NCBI GenBank assembly: GCA_016756695.1
Contig: CP066701.1
Location: forward strand, 4,174,001-4,238,000
DNA: 64,000 nucleotides
Reading direction: 5' to 3'
Origin: Heyndrickxia sporothermodurans
GTDB lineage: Bacteria > Bacillota > Bacilli > Bacillales > Bacillaceae_C
Shown here: piece by piece, positions 34,810-45,103 of the stretch
Position numbering within the stretch: position 1 is the stretch's first letter
Layout: each line of letters begins with the position of its first letter
Translations under genes and position numbers: made by a program
The notes under the pieces: model-generated
Told to the model about the DNA's origin: nothing
Seen by the model: the letters and a program-made list of their open reading frames with translations, nothing else
The model's database searches: none

Positions 34810-34834
34810 CAAAACCCTTAAAAAAGGGTTTTGT
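34810..34834. terminator. Hairpin between spoVE and divIB
   Basis: ACAAAACCCT and AGGGTTTTGT pair around a short A-rich loop. On the minus strand the stem ends in GGGTTTTGTTTACG, compatible with a terminator after spoVE. It means divIB-ylxW-ylxX form a separate unit here. Confidence 0.7.
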
Positions 34835-34855
34835 ATTTACTGTGACTTATGCTAT

Positions 34856-35956
34856 TTATAATCGTGCGTATCTGCTAATATTTAGCAATACCCCTATAGC
34901 CATTAGCATCAATGTTAAGGACGATCCACCATAACTTAAAAATGGTAAAGTAATCCCAGTGACAGGCATCAAGCCTGTTACAACTCCAATGTTTATCATA
35001 ACCTGGATGGCTACCATCGATATGATCCCAACTGCTAAGAAACTGCCATAGAGATCTGGTGCACCTAGAGCGATTCGAATCCCTCTCCATAATAATAGGG
35101 AAAACAGCAGAAGGACAAAGGTGCCGCCAATAAACCCTAATTCTTCTGACAATATAGCAAAAATAAAATCCGTTTGTGGTTCAGGTAAGTAGAAGAATTT
35201 TTGCCTGCTTTCACCTAACCCTAGTCCAAATAATCCACCTGGTCCAATGGCAAAAAGCGACTGAATGATCTGAAATCCTGTTCCTTGCGGGTCTTGCCAT
35301 GGATCTAAAAATGAGGTAATTCTCGCCATACGATACGGAGCTGATAATATTAAGGCAACGAAACCACCAACACCTATTAAACCTAAAATGACAAAATGGA
35401 ATATTCTTGCACCAGCAATAAAAATCATTACAATACATGTTCCTAACATTACTGTGCCCGTTCCTAAATCCGGTTGTAACATAATCATGCCAAATGCAAG
35501 GAATACAAGAGATAAGGATGGAAGTAAGCCTTTCTTAATTGTCGTTATATATTTTTGTTGTTCAGATAAAAACTTGGCTAAAAAAGCAATCATTGCCAAT
35601 TTTATGAATTCAGAAGGCTGAATAGAAAAGGCACCAACACCAATCCAGCTCCTTGAACCATTTCGCTCCATACCAATCCCCGGTATTAGCACCAGTACCA
35701 ATAAGAGGAAACAGCCAATTAAAATGACTTTTGCCCATGATCTCCATGTCCAGTAATCGACATTCATAATAAAAAACATAGCGATTACACCAACCCCGGC
35801 AAATAAAAGCTGTCGTTTTGCAAAAAAGAAGGAGTCATCAAATTTAAAATTGGCCCAAATCGCACTAGCACTATAAACCATAATAAGTCCAACAGTCAAC
35901 AATGTGAGTGTAACAATAATTAACATAAAATCGGGATTCGATTTTTTAACCGGCAA
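34856..35956 (-). CDS. spoVE: SEDS-family peptidoglycan polymerase SpoVE
   Basis: A multi-pass (about ten helices) glycosyltransferase that polymerises lipid II with a class B PBP; SpoVE pairs with SpoVD to make spore cortex. The sequence is very close to B. subtilis SpoVE, including NGSRSWIGVGAFSIQPSEFI, LPEPQTDFIFAILSEELGF and PFLSYGGSSLTLMLMAIGVL. A TTG start at 35956 gives 366 residues and has GAGG 8-10 bases upstream. FtsW is the main alternative, but the position in the dcw cluster and the sequence favour SpoVE. Confidence 0.93.
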   Translation of the reverse strand: MPVKKSNPDFMLIIVTLTLLTVGLIMVYSASAIWANFKFDDSFFFAKRQLLFAGVGVIAMFFIMNVDYWTWRSWAKVILIGCFLLLVLVLIPGIGMERNGSRSWIGVGAFSIQPSEFIKLAMIAFLAKFLSEQQKYITTIKKGLLPSLSLVFLAFGMIMLQPDLGTGTVMLGTCIVMIFIAGARIFHFVILGLIGVGGFVALILSAPYRMARITSFLDPWQDPQGTGFQIIQSLFAIGPGGLFGLGLGESRQKFFYLPEPQTDFIFAILSEELGFIGGTFVLLLFSLLLWRGIRIALGAPDLYGSFLAVGIISMVAIQVMINIGVVTGLMPVTGITLPFLSYGGSSLTLMLMAIGVLLNISRYARL

Positions 35957-36038
35957 AGTCAACACCTCGAGAGTGAAAGATTAGAGCTCGTTTTTGTTCA
36001 ATCTCAAGATGTTCATCCTTAAGCAGTTTGACAAGCCC

Positions 36039-37394
36039 TTATTTTAGCTTATGCACTGCATCAATAAAAATATCACCGCGAACTTCAAAAGTTTTATATT
36101 GATCCCAACTTGCACAAGCAGGTGACAGTAAAATAACATCTCCGGGATTTGACAAATCAAATGCTACTGGTACTGCCTTCTCAACATTATCGACACGTTT
36201 AATGATTTCTATTCCCGCTTTTTGAGCAACTTCCTCAAGTTTACTAGCAGTTTGACCAAAAGTAATCATCGCTTTAACATTTTTCATTGCTGGGATTAAT
36301 TCATCAAAACCATTCCCGCGATCAAGTCCTCCCGCTAACAAAATAACAGGTTCATTAAATGCATTTAATGCACTTTGAGCTGCCAAAATATTTGTTGCTT
36401 TAGAGTCGTTAAAAAATCTTCTTCCCGAAATTTCATCAACAAATTGAGTACGATGTTTCACACCTTTGAAGGTAGTTAACACTTTTCTAATCGCTTGATT
36501 ACTTACACCTAATAGCTTCGCTGCTGCTACAGCTGCTAATATATTTTCCAGATTATGATCTCCTGGTAAAGTAATATCACTCTTTGGCATGATTTCCTCG
36601 CCTAAAAAGGAAACCATTCCGTTTATAATTGAACTACCATTTGCAAGATTTGTAGTTGTTGAGAATGGAATTAATTTAGCTTTTGAAAAGGAAATTAGCT
36701 CAATTAATTCATCTTGATCAGCATTTACGATTAAGTAGTCCTCTTCAGATTGATTTTTTGTAATATTTGCTTTTGCCTTTGCATATTCTTGTTTTGTTCC
36801 ATGATAATCTAGATGCGCTTCATAAATATTGGTAATCACTGCAATATGCGGTTTAAATGATTGTATTCCCATTAATTGAAAGGATGACAATTCCACGACC
36901 ATTTGATTATCTTCTGTCGCCTTTTGTGCTACCTCTGATGCCACCGTTCCAATATTTCCTGCAATTAACGGGTGAAATTCTTTATCGGCCTGTAGCATAT
37001 TAAAAATTAACGTTGTCGTCGTTGTTTTCCCATTTGTCCCTGTAATGCCTACGATCGGTGCATCGGAAACTTGGTAAGCAAGTTCCACTTCGGTTATGAC
37101 GGGAATCCCTCGATCAATTGCACCAGCAACTAAAGGATTCGTATAGGGAATCCCCGGGTTCTTTACGATTAATTCAAAGCCCTCATCCAATAATTCGATC
37201 GGGTGACTTCCACAAATAACTTTTATCCCCTGCTCTAATAACCCTTGAGCTTCCGGATTTTCATCAAGAGGTTTAAAATCATTTACGGTAACAAAAGCAC
37301 CTAAACTATGTAAAAGCGAGGCAGCACTAACCCCACTCTTTGCGAGTCCCAATACTAATATTTTCTTATGTTGATATTGATTCGTCTTTTTCAC
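36039..37394 (-). CDS. murD: UDP-N-acetylmuramoylalanine-D-glutamate ligase
   Basis: Adds D-glutamate to UDP-MurNAc-L-Ala. A Mur ligase of 451 residues: N-terminal UDP-binding fold (KILVLGLAKSGVSAASLLH), ATP loop [16 protein letters not shown] near residues 113-128, catalytic-centre DHNLENILAAVAAA, and a C-terminal binding domain with SPACASWDQYKTFEVRGD. It starts directly after mraY and is part of the murE-murF-like-mraY-murD-spoVE run. Confidence 0.98.
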   Translation of the reverse strand: MKKTNQYQHKKILVLGLAKSGVSAASLLHSLGAFVTVNDFKPLDENPEAQGLLEQGIKVICGSHPIELLDEGFELIVKNPGIPYTNPLVAGAIDRGIPVITEVELAYQVSDAPIVGITGTNGKTTTTTLIFNMLQADKEFHPLIAGNIGTVASEVAQKATEDNQMVVELSSFQLMGIQSFKPHIAVITNIYEAHLDYHGTKQEYAKAKANITKNQSEEDYLIVNADQDELIELISFSKAKLIPFSTTTNLANGSSIINGMVSFLGEEIMPKSDITLPGDHNLENILAAVAAAKLLGVSNQAIRKVLTTFKGVKHRTQFVDEISGRRFFNDSKATNILAAQSALNAFNEPVILLAGGLDRGNGFDELIPAMKNVKAMITFGQTASKLEEVAQKAGIEIIKRVDNVEKAVPVAFDLSNPGDVILLSPACASWDQYKTFEVRGDIFIDAVHKLK

Positions 37395-38369
37395 TTACAA
37401 CCACACCTCAATATAAATCGCTAATATAGCGCATAATAACCCTACTGTCCAAAAAGTTACAACAACTCTCCATTCTGACCAACCACCTAATTCATAATGA
37501 TGGTGTAACGGACTCATTCGAAAGATCCTTTTTCCCGTTGTTTTAAAAGAAATGACTTGTAAAATAACAGATAAAGTTTCAATAACGAAAACCCCACCAA
37601 TAATGATAAGTAAAATTTCTAGCTTTGTTAAAATTGCAATAGTTGCAATGGCGCCTCCAAGTGCCAATGATCCGGTATCTCCCATAAACACTTTTGCTGG
37701 ATGTGCATTAAACACTAAGAAACCTAATACTGCACCAACAACCGCAACAGCAAACACAGCAACTTCAAATTGTGATTGATTCCATGCTAATACTGCTAAT
37801 GCTCCAAATGCAATCGCACAAGTACCTGAAACAAGACCATCAAGTCCATCTGTTAAATTAACTGCATTCGAAAATCCTACTAGCCAAAAAATGATAAAAA
37901 TTAAATAAAACCATCCTAAATCGAATGAATAATCAATACCAGGTATTGTAATCACAGTTGAAAAATTGAATTGACGAAATACAATATAAAAAATAACTGA
38001 TATGATAATTTGTCCAAGTAACTTCTGCTTAGAAGTTAGCCCTAAATTTCTTTTTAAGACAACTTTAATAAAATCATCTAAAAACCCTAGTAAGCCAAAG
38101 CCAACAGTAACTAATAAAAGCAGATAAGTTTTTACCGTCGGTTCGGATAATTTCCCTGTCATAATAAGTGTTGTAATAATAATTGATAAAAGAATAACTA
38201 TTCCACACATAGTAGGTGTTCCCGTTTTCTTTTGGTGCGATTTTGGCCCTTCCTCGCGAATACTTTGCCCAAATTTTAATCTTCTTAAAAAAGGAATAAA
38301 AATAGGAGAAAGTAGTGCAGTAATTAGGAATCCCATTAAAATTGTAAAAAATAATGCTTGCTCCATCAT
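37395..38369 (-). CDS. mraY: Phospho-N-acetylmuramoyl-pentapeptide transferase
   Basis: Makes lipid I by moving phospho-MurNAc-pentapeptide to undecaprenyl phosphate. Ten hydrophobic segments. Catalytic and Mg-binding aspartates are in [21 protein letters not shown] and [12 protein letters not shown], and the HHH motif is in [10 protein letters not shown]. The length is 324 residues, as in B. subtilis. The family block before helix 2 reads [11 protein letters not shown], a Cys where Gly is usual. It starts one base after the upstream small gene ends. Confidence 0.98.
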   Translation of the reverse strand: MMEQALFFTILMGFLITALLSPIFIPFLRRLKFGQSIREEGPKSHQKKTGTPTMCGIVILLSIIITTLIMTGKLSEPTVKTYLLLLVTVGFGLLGFLDDFIKVVLKRNLGLTSKQKLLGQIIISVIFYIVFRQFNFSTVITIPGIDYSFDLGWFYLIFIIFWLVGFSNAVNLTDGLDGLVSGTCAIAFGALAVLAWNQSQFEVAVFAVAVVGAVLGFLVFNAHPAKVFMGDTGSLALGGAIATIAILTKLEILLIIIGGVFVIETLSVILQVISFKTTGKRIFRMSPLHHHYELGGWSEWRVVVTFWTVGLLCAILAIYIEVWL

Positions 38370-38370
38370 T

Positions 38371-38814
38371 CTATCCCTTCCTACTCTTTTCTATATATTT
38401 TTTTATCGTTTCTTTTAACCGTTCATCTTCTACAGCTATATCATATGTGTATTTCGAGCCGTTCAGAAGTGAAGGTGAATAAAATGCAAATTTAGTCATT
38501 GTTTCACACTCTTTTTGATTTAATTTCCCCTTGTAATCCTCACATAAAGTAAGTAATGTTGCAATAGGCTGTTTGACAAAAAAAACTGGAAAATGGTTTG
38601 GCGTATAAGATGGAAGTGGTTCATTCTCCTTCCATATTGCCGCAATCGCTCCATTTTCAATTGCTTTATCCAAATTAGCATCATGTATCGGTATAAATAA
38701 TCCTTTTGGTTGAGGGAAGTCTGAGAATATTGATACTAGTTCAAATGTAATATTCGACTGATTAATCCCCCTCATACTATTTGAAAGATGATTAATATCT
38801 TTGATTGATAGCAT
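38371..38814 (-). CDS. Stand-alone MurF N-terminal-domain-like protein
   Basis: 147 residues, between murE and mraY. The central part, [20 protein letters not shown] then [20 protein letters not shown], follows the plan of the UMP-binding N-terminal domain of MurF (LFVPIKGEnfDGH..AIEKGAAA..PVIlV..TL.AL). The protein ends where the ATPase domain should begin; there is no GTNGKT loop, so it cannot be a working ligase. The last 50 residues look unrelated. Its ATG directly follows the murE stop (TGAATG) and it ends one base before mraY, so it is translated as part of the operon. It could be a UDP-MurNAc-peptide binding or regulatory protein, or a degenerate duplicate. Confidence 0.8.
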   Translation of the reverse strand: MLSIKDINHLSNSMRGINQSNITFELVSIFSDFPQPKGLFIPIHDANLDKAIENGAIAAIWKENEPLPSYTPNHFPVFFVKQPIATLLTLCEDYKGKLNQKECETMTKFAFYSPSLLNGSKYTYDIAVEDERLKETIKKYIEKSRKG

Positions 38815-40275
38815 TCATCCATTCTCCTTTACCGCTTCTAAAGCTACAACACGATCATCAAACTCAAGAATTTGATCTCCAATTTGTTGATAAGTTTCGT
38901 GTCCTTTCCCAGCAATTAAAACGACGTCCCCACTTTTAGCTTGTTTTATGCCATAAAAAATTGCTTCGCGACGATCAACAATCGTTTGATAATTCTTTCC
39001 CGTCACACCTGCCTCCATATCTTTTAAAATTTGGACAGGATCTTCACTTCGGGGATTATCGGAAGTAAAGATTGGATCAGAAGCATACTGACAAGCGATT
39101 TGCGCCATAATAGGGCGCTTTGTTTTATCCCTGTCGCCACCACATCCAACAATGACAAAAACACGTTTTTTGGCAAAATGTTGAATTGTTTTCAAGACAT
39201 TTTCAAGACTGTCCGGGGTATGTGAATAATCAACAATAATTGGAAAATCCTGCCCACCATGAACTAACTCAAATCTGCCGGCAACCCCTTTAATTGATTC
39301 GATTGAATGGATAATTTGTTCCATTGGAATATTAGAAACATATGCAGCTGCAATAGCTGCCAACACATTATATATGCTAAACTTTCCTATTAGTTGAATA
39401 TGCAGCACATGTTCTCCTTCTGGAGATTTCAGTGTAAAAGTCGTTCCTTTTGCACTTATTTCAATGTTTTTTGCATAAAAATCTGCTTCATGATCAATTC
39501 CATAGCTAATAATATGTGCAGCCGTTTCTTTTTGAATTTTTTCCGAAGCCGGGTCATCCGTATTTAGGACAGCGAATTTCGGACGATTGTGATCATATGT
39601 ATTTCCTAGTTGGGAAAACAATAAGCTTTTTGCTCTTCGGTACTCTTCCATCGTATGGTGATAATCTAAATGATCTTGCGTCAAATTCGTGAACACAGCG
39701 ATATCGTAATCACACCCCATTACTCGCCCTTGATCTAATGCATGAGAGGAAACTTCCATAATAGCAGAATCCACATTCAAATCAACCATTTGTTTAAACG
39801 TTTTTTGAAGTGTCATACTATCAGGAGTTGTATTTTTTGTATCCAGAATTTGCTCCGCCATTTTTATATACATCGTTCCGATTAGTCCTGTTACTTTGCC
39901 CGCATCGCGAAAAATTTGGTCAATTAAATGACTTGTTGTTGTTTTTCCATTTGTTCCTGTAATACCAATTAAATGTAGCTTTTTCGTAGGTTGTTCATAA
40001 AAGGCATCTGCGAGTATAGCCATAGCTCTTTTCGTATTTTTCACAATAATCACAGGGATTGTGACATCAACAGGATGCTCTGCGACAATTGCTACTGCAC
40101 CTTTTTCCTCGGCTTCTTTTGCAAACGTATGTCCGTCAACTGTAAGACCTTTAATGCAAATAAATAATGATCCCTTTGTTACTTTCCGATTGTCTTGAAC
40201 AATTTCGATAACTTCCGGATTTTCATTTGGTTGTTTTATTAGTGGCAATACTTTAAGTAACGTATGTAATTTCAT
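38815..40275 (-). CDS. murE: UDP-N-acetylmuramoyl-tripeptide synthetase (meso-diaminopimelate adding)
   Basis: Adds the third residue to the peptidoglycan stem peptide. 486 residues: N-terminal UMP-binding domain ([20 protein letters not shown]), ATP loop [16 protein letters not shown] near residues 106-121, then SDNPRSEDP near residue 405, the DNPR signature of enzymes that use meso-diaminopimelate rather than lysine. The ATG follows GGAGG. It follows spoVD after a terminator and probably starts the murE-to-spoVE transcript. Confidence 0.98.
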   Translation of the reverse strand: MKLHTLLKVLPLIKQPNENPEVIEIVQDNRKVTKGSLFICIKGLTVDGHTFAKEAEEKGAVAIVAEHPVDVTIPVIIVKNTKRAMAILADAFYEQPTKKLHLIGITGTNGKTTTSHLIDQIFRDAGKVTGLIGTMYIKMAEQILDTKNTTPDSMTLQKTFKQMVDLNVDSAIMEVSSHALDQGRVMGCDYDIAVFTNLTQDHLDYHHTMEEYRRAKSLLFSQLGNTYDHNRPKFAVLNTDDPASEKIQKETAAHIISYGIDHEADFYAKNIEISAKGTTFTLKSPEGEHVLHIQLIGKFSIYNVLAAIAAAYVSNIPMEQIIHSIESIKGVAGRFELVHGGQDFPIIVDYSHTPDSLENVLKTIQHFAKKRVFVIVGCGGDRDKTKRPIMAQIACQYASDPIFTSDNPRSEDPVQILKDMEAGVTGKNYQTIVDRREAIFYGIKQAKSGDVVLIAGKGHETYQQIGDQILEFDDRVVALEAVKENG

Positions 40276-40390
40276 TTTTTAATCCTCCAATAGTTCAACC
40301 TATGGAAAAGTAGACGATTTCCAAATAGGCAGATAAAAAGCAGTCCTTATCTATTTTACTAAAAAAAACTGATTGATGCTATTTCTTTAG

Positions 40391-40425
40391 CAAAAAGAAG
40401 CAGCAAACAAATGCCGCTTCTTTCA
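40391..40425 (-). terminator. Terminator downstream of spoVD
   Basis: Minus strand AGAAGC...GCTTCTTTTTGC, a short GC stem with a T-run, 23 bases after the spoVD stop. It separates spoVD from murE. Confidence 0.75.
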
Positions 40426-40447
40426 ACAATAATGTAATTGTCCGATT

Positions 40448-42367
40448 TTAATTCATATAAACACGTATTGTAGCCCCTTCTTCCACTTTTGTTCCTGGCT
40501 GAGGGTCTTGTCTAATAACTGTCTCTCCTTTTCCTGATACGTCTAATTTTAGATTATCTAATTGTTCTAATAGGCCTTTTTTCGTTAATCCTTTTAGATC
40601 CGGCACTTTTATCATAGGAGTATCCAAATAAGGAGTAATTTCTTTTTCCATTTGTTTTTTTCTTGGTTTAACGCCCATTGCACGAAGACTATCCCCAATG
40701 ATTGTCCCAGCTATAGGAGCTGCCACCTGTCCTCCAAAAAGAACAGTGTTTTTGGGATTATCAACGGCTAAATAAACAACGATTTGCGGATCATCAGCTG
40801 GTGCAAAACCTATGAATGAAAGAACATAGTTATTTTCTAAATATCCTCCACCCGGCTTCGGCTTTTGAGCTGTACCCGTTTTTCCACCTACACGGTAGCC
40901 CTCTACAAATGCTTTTTTTCCCGTTCCTTTTGCGACAACGCTTTCCAAAGCTCTTCGTACTTCCTTTGAAGTTTCCTTAGAAATGACCTTTCGCTTTGCA
41001 ACAGGCTTTTTTTCCATAACCGTTTTCTTTGTTTTCGGATCAACGAGTTCTTTTGCAACAAATGGTTCAAATAATGTTCCGCCATTTACAGCAGCAGAAA
41101 CAGCAGCTACCTGTTGAATTGGTGTGACAGACACTCCTTGTCCAAATGCGGTCGTAGCTTGTTCTACCGGCCCCACTCTATTCATATTAAATAAGATTCC
41201 TTTCGATTCTCCAGCCAAATCAATCCCTGTTTTGTCACCAAATCCAAAATTGCGAATATATTTAAATAATTTCTCTTTCCCAAGTCGTTGTCCTAATTCT
41301 ACAAAACCTGGGTTACAAGAGTTTTCCACTACCTCTAAGAAAGTCTCTTGCCCATGTCCCCCTCGTTTCCAGCATTTCAAATTGGCATTCGCTACTTTAA
41401 TACTCCCTTTATCATAGTAAGAGTCCTTATCGAGATCAACTTTCCCCTCTTCTAGCGCAGCGGCCAACGTAATAACCTTAAAAGTTGAACCTGGTTCATA
41501 CGTACTCCAGATAGGCAAATTCCGATTATAAACTTCTTGTTTTACGTCTTGAAATTTAGCGGGATTAAACGTCGGTCGACTCGACATCCCTAAAATTTCA
41601 CCTGTTTTCGGGTTCATAGCGATTGCGATAAGACCATCCGGTGTATATTTCGTTTCAGCAATATCCAACTCTCTTTCGATGATCGTCTGTACCTTCGTAT
41701 CGATTGTCAGCTTTAAATCAAGGCCATCTTTCGGCGGTTTATAATCGTCTGACATATCAGGCATCCTTCTCCCTTTTGCATCGGAATAAAATTGAACAGA
41801 ACCTTTTTCACCTTTTAACTCTTCATCGTAAAAAAGTTCTAGTCCCATCAGCCCCTGATTGTCTACTCCTGTAAACCCTAAAACATGCGACAAATAGCTG
41901 CCGTACGGGTAGTATCTTTGTGAATCCTCTCCAATATAAACACCTTTCAATTTTAAATTTCTTACTTCATTTGCTTTATCAGTAGAAATTTTTCTCCCTT
42001 CTTTAATTCTTTCCATCCGTGAATTTGTTGTAATTTGCTTGTAAATTTTCTCTTTGGAAGCATTTAATACAGAAGCTAGCTTTTCTGCAGTCTCACCCGG
42101 GTTTACTACTTGTCTTGGGACAACAAATACGGTTGGCGCACTTTTATTTTCCGCAATTGGTATATCATTTCGATCAATGATCTTACCTCTCTCAGGTTCA
42201 AACGGAATTTCCCTGCTCCACAATTCCTTCGCACCACTTGTTAACCAGTTTCCTAAAGCTAATTGGACATAACCTAGCCTGACATCAATGATACCAAATA
42301 TTAATATCCCAACAAAAAGAACAATTACTAATCGTTTTCTAACTGTTACATTGGATACACGTTTCAC
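40448..42367 (-). CDS. spoVD: Stage V sporulation protein D (class B PBP, cortex transpeptidase)
   Basis: Cross-links spore cortex peptidoglycan, partnering SpoVE. 639 residues: N-terminal membrane helix (VIVLFVGILIFGIIDVRLGY), PBP dimerisation domain, transpeptidase with active Ser294 and Lys297 (EPGSTFKVIT), KTGT motif (VGGKTGTAQKP), and a single C-terminal PASTA domain (MIKVPDLKGLTKKGLLEQL). The start is GTG after GGAGG. In B. subtilis it is SigE-dependent; I could not assign a SigE promoter here with confidence. Confidence 0.97.
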   Translation of the reverse strand: MKRVSNVTVRKRLVIVLFVGILIFGIIDVRLGYVQLALGNWLTSGAKELWSREIPFEPERGKIIDRNDIPIAENKSAPTVFVVPRQVVNPGETAEKLASVLNASKEKIYKQITTNSRMERIKEGRKISTDKANEVRNLKLKGVYIGEDSQRYYPYGSYLSHVLGFTGVDNQGLMGLELFYDEELKGEKGSVQFYSDAKGRRMPDMSDDYKPPKDGLDLKLTIDTKVQTIIERELDIAETKYTPDGLIAIAMNPKTGEILGMSSRPTFNPAKFQDVKQEVYNRNLPIWSTYEPGSTFKVITLAAALEEGKVDLDKDSYYDKGSIKVANANLKCWKRGGHGQETFLEVVENSCNPGFVELGQRLGKEKLFKYIRNFGFGDKTGIDLAGESKGILFNMNRVGPVEQATTAFGQGVSVTPIQQVAAVSAAVNGGTLFEPFVAKELVDPKTKKTVMEKKPVAKRKVISKETSKEVRRALESVVAKGTGKKAFVEGYRVGGKTGTAQKPKPGGGYLENNYVLSFIGFAPADDPQIVVYLAVDNPKNTVLFGGQVAAPIAGTIIGDSLRAMGVKPRKKQMEKEITPYLDTPMIKVPDLKGLTKKGLLEQLDNLKLDVSGKGETVIRQDPQPGTKVEEGATIRVYMN

Positions 42368-42458
42368 GTAAACGATCCTCCTCTTATTCTAGTAATGACT
42401 CGTACATTTCACATTTCTCAACTAGAATATATGCTTGTACATGTAGCAATAGAACAGA

Positions 42459-42491
42459 ACAAGGCTGACCTTTTCAATAGGTCAGCCTTGT
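42459..42491 (-). terminator. Terminator downstream of pbpB
   Basis: ACAAGGCTGACC and GGTCAGCCTTGT form a 12-bp perfect stem directly after the pbpB stop codon. It ends the mraZ-rsmH-ftsL-pbpB unit before spoVD. Confidence 0.85.
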
Positions 42492-42492
42492 G

Positions 42493-44718
42493 TTAATCAA
42501 GTGGAGAATCGTCTTCATTTTTCTTTTTATCTTTTTTCGGTGTTTCCATATTTTCTGCAGATTGAAAATTTACTACTAGATGGTCACCTGTCTTAATCGG
42601 TGAGGATGGACTAATATTTTGCTTCGTTACATAACCAGTTCCAATCATATTAAGTTTTAAATCTAGTAACTCCACAACTTTTAATACATCTCTTTTTGAC
42701 CAATGTAACATATCGGGAACGGATGGTTTTCCGTTCGTTTTTAGTATGACTTTTTCACCTTGAAGCAGAGTAGAACCAGCTTTCGGCAATTGATCAATAA
42801 CTTGGTTGCCATCCCCGATTGCAATCGCCTCATATCCTAAATCTTTTAATGTAGTTATCGCATCACTAACTGATTTCTTATCTACATTTGGAATGTTTTT
42901 AATTTCCGATTTTTCCATTTTTGCAGGTTTAATATTTAAGTATTGTAAACTATTTTTCATAACCGGATTAAATATTGATTGTACAACTTTGGAGCCATTT
43001 TCATAAGTCGTCTGTGGCTGTTTTACTGTTACATAAACAATTAATTTCGGATCTTTCTTCGGTGCCATACCTAAAAATGAAAAAATATAGTCACTTCCTC
43101 CTCTTAAATATCCGGCACCATTAGGATTGGGAATTTGCGCAGTACCTGTTTTTCCAGTGACAGAGTATCCTTCAATTTCATATCCTTTACCAGTTCCGTG
43201 TTTACTTGTTACAACTGTACGTAAAATATCCCTAACTTCTTTAGCTGTATCTGCACTAATAGGCTTGCCAATTGATTCCGGTTTTGTTTTTTCTTCCTTA
43301 TTATTATTCGGATCTACTACTTTATCAACAATATATGGCTTCATCATAATGCCATCATTCGCAATCGCAGTTGCCGCTTGGACCATTTGGATAGGTGTAA
43401 CAGTTGTTCCTTGGCCATAGGTCGTCGTATATTTTTCTTTTGGCCAGTTGTATAGTATTTTTCCCGACGCTTCATTCGGTAAGCCGATGTTTGTTGGAAC
43501 ACCAAAATGAAAACGATCTAGATACGTACGAAACGTGTCTTTTCCAATCTTATCAAGCAATTTAGCGAATGCTACATTTGATGATCGTTGAACACCTTCC
43601 AAATATGTGATCGGTCCCCAACCTTGTCCATAATTCCAATCATTAATAGGTCTTGGATCATTTTTAACTTTGAAAGTTCCAGACATATATTTTTCATTCG
43701 GATTAAACACACCTTGTTGGACAGCTGTTGCTAATGTAAATATTTTCATCGTTGATCCCGGTTCAATCGGTTCTTCTATCGCTAGATTTTGCCATTTCTT
43801 TTCGATGCCTTCACGAGTCATCGAGTCAAAGGTAGGCCTTTGTGACATTCCTAAAATTTTCCCTGTTTTCGGATCTGCGACAATAGCTACCATTTCTTTC
43901 GGATTATACTTTTTGTCAACCTCGGTCATCGCATCTTCTAAGAAGCTTTGGATTTTTTTATCGATAGTCAAATAAATATCTTTTCCGTTTTTGGGCTTTT
44001 TCACCTTTTCCTTAGAACCGGGAATTAAATAACTCCATGCATCTCCTTCAAACTGGATTTTCCCGTCTGTCCCTTGGAGATCTTTATCATAAAATTGTTC
44101 AATTCCCATTTTCCCTTTTGTTTTTTCCCCTATTTCTATTTTACCTGTTTTTTTATTTAGTTCCTCCGGTTTTTGAGCAAAACCAATGACATGTGATGCA
44201 AACACACCATTTGGATAGTATCGTTTAGATTCCCGGGCGAATATTATTCCAGGAAGTTTTAATTTTTCAATTTTTTCCTTCGTTTTATACGGTACATCTT
44301 CCCCTGCTTTGCCGAATTCAACTTGCTTTGCACCTTTTTTCGTTAAACGTTTATATATTTCGTTTTCCGGCATATCGATATATTTTGCAAGCTGTTCCGC
44401 CGTTTTTTGCGGGTCCGTCACATGGTTTGGATGTTTTGGATCAATAGTCATTTTCTTATCGAGAATCGCTTGCAGGCGAAAAGAAGTTGTATCCTCTGCA
44501 ATGACTTTCCCATTAACGTCATAAATATTCCCGCGTTTTGACTCAATTTCTGTATTTTTTAAATGTTGCTTCATTGCCATTGCAGCTAACGGTTTGCCTT
44601 GAACCTGGCCCGATACCTGAATCGTTAACATCCGAACGATTAGTATAAAAAAGAGCAGGCCGAATATTAGAAATAATATCGCTGCTCCGATGTTCATGCT
44701 AATTTTACTTTTTCTCAT
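42493..44718 (-). CDS. pbpB: Penicillin-binding protein 2B (division transpeptidase)
   Basis: Class B PBP that cross-links septal peptidoglycan during division. 741 residues: membrane helix at about residues 10-30, dimerisation domain, transpeptidase with Ser322 and Lys325 (EPGSTMKIFTL), SSN (VQRSSNVAF) and KTGT (VTGKTGTAQIP) motifs, and two C-terminal PASTA repeats (from about residue 595), then a charged tail. It overlaps the ftsL stop by 4 bases. Confidence 0.97.
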   Translation of the reverse strand: MRKSKISMNIGAAILFLIFGLLFFILIVRMLTIQVSGQVQGKPLAAMAMKQHLKNTEIESKRGNIYDVNGKVIAEDTTSFRLQAILDKKMTIDPKHPNHVTDPQKTAEQLAKYIDMPENEIYKRLTKKGAKQVEFGKAGEDVPYKTKEKIEKLKLPGIIFARESKRYYPNGVFASHVIGFAQKPEELNKKTGKIEIGEKTKGKMGIEQFYDKDLQGTDGKIQFEGDAWSYLIPGSKEKVKKPKNGKDIYLTIDKKIQSFLEDAMTEVDKKYNPKEMVAIVADPKTGKILGMSQRPTFDSMTREGIEKKWQNLAIEEPIEPGSTMKIFTLATAVQQGVFNPNEKYMSGTFKVKNDPRPINDWNYGQGWGPITYLEGVQRSSNVAFAKLLDKIGKDTFRTYLDRFHFGVPTNIGLPNEASGKILYNWPKEKYTTTYGQGTTVTPIQMVQAATAIANDGIMMKPYIVDKVVDPNNNKEEKTKPESIGKPISADTAKEVRDILRTVVTSKHGTGKGYEIEGYSVTGKTGTAQIPNPNGAGYLRGGSDYIFSFLGMAPKKDPKLIVYVTVKQPQTTYENGSKVVQSIFNPVMKNSLQYLNIKPAKMEKSEIKNIPNVDKKSVSDAITTLKDLGYEAIAIGDGNQVIDQLPKAGSTLLQGEKVILKTNGKPSVPDMLHWSKRDVLKVVELLDLKLNMIGTGYVTKQNISPSSPIKTGDHLVVNFQSAENMETPKKDKKKNEDDSPLD

Positions 44719-45077
44719 TGTCCCTCAACAACCTTAATATTTTTGTCATTCATTTTTAATCCTTGCTTTTTAGCAATTTCCCGAATACGTTCATATTTGC
44801 TTAAGTCACTAACTTGCATTTTTAAATCTTCATTTACCTTTTTCTTTGTTTGAACAGAGGCTTCCATCTGATGAATTTCTTTATTCACTTTATATATTGC
44901 TGCTTGCGTAGCAATAACCTTAATAGCCATAATGCAAACAAATGCGATAACGAGCGCAGCTAATAGCTTTTCACCTAATGTGATTTGACTGCACCTATGT
45001 ATTGGTTGAATTTTCGGTTCTGTATGAATCTTCGGTTGTATATATGGTTGTTGTTGTTTTCTTGCTAAATTACTCAA
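44715..45077 (-). CDS. ftsL: Cell-division protein FtsL
   Basis: A bitopic divisome protein that binds DivIB and DivIC. 120 residues: a Gln/Pro/Lys-rich cytoplasmic part, one helix (LLAALVIAFVCIMAIKVIA, about residues 36-54), and an external heptad-repeat coiled coil (IYKVNKEIHQMEASVQTKKK onward). TTG start 8 bases after GGAGGG. Located between rsmH and pbpB. Confidence 0.94.
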   Translation of the reverse strand: MSNLARKQQQPYIQPKIHTEPKIQPIHRCSQITLGEKLLAALVIAFVCIMAIKVIATQAAIYKVNKEIHQMEASVQTKKKVNEDLKMQVSDLSKYERIREIAKKQGLKMNDKNIKVVEGQ

Positions 45078-45103
45078 TTTATGGACCCTCCATTCATCAT
45101 TTC

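Noticed and set aside
42368-42460. SigE promoter in front of spoVD
   Set aside because: Elements such as GCATATAT and CATTACTA occur but not at a spacing that fits SigE, so I did not annotate one.
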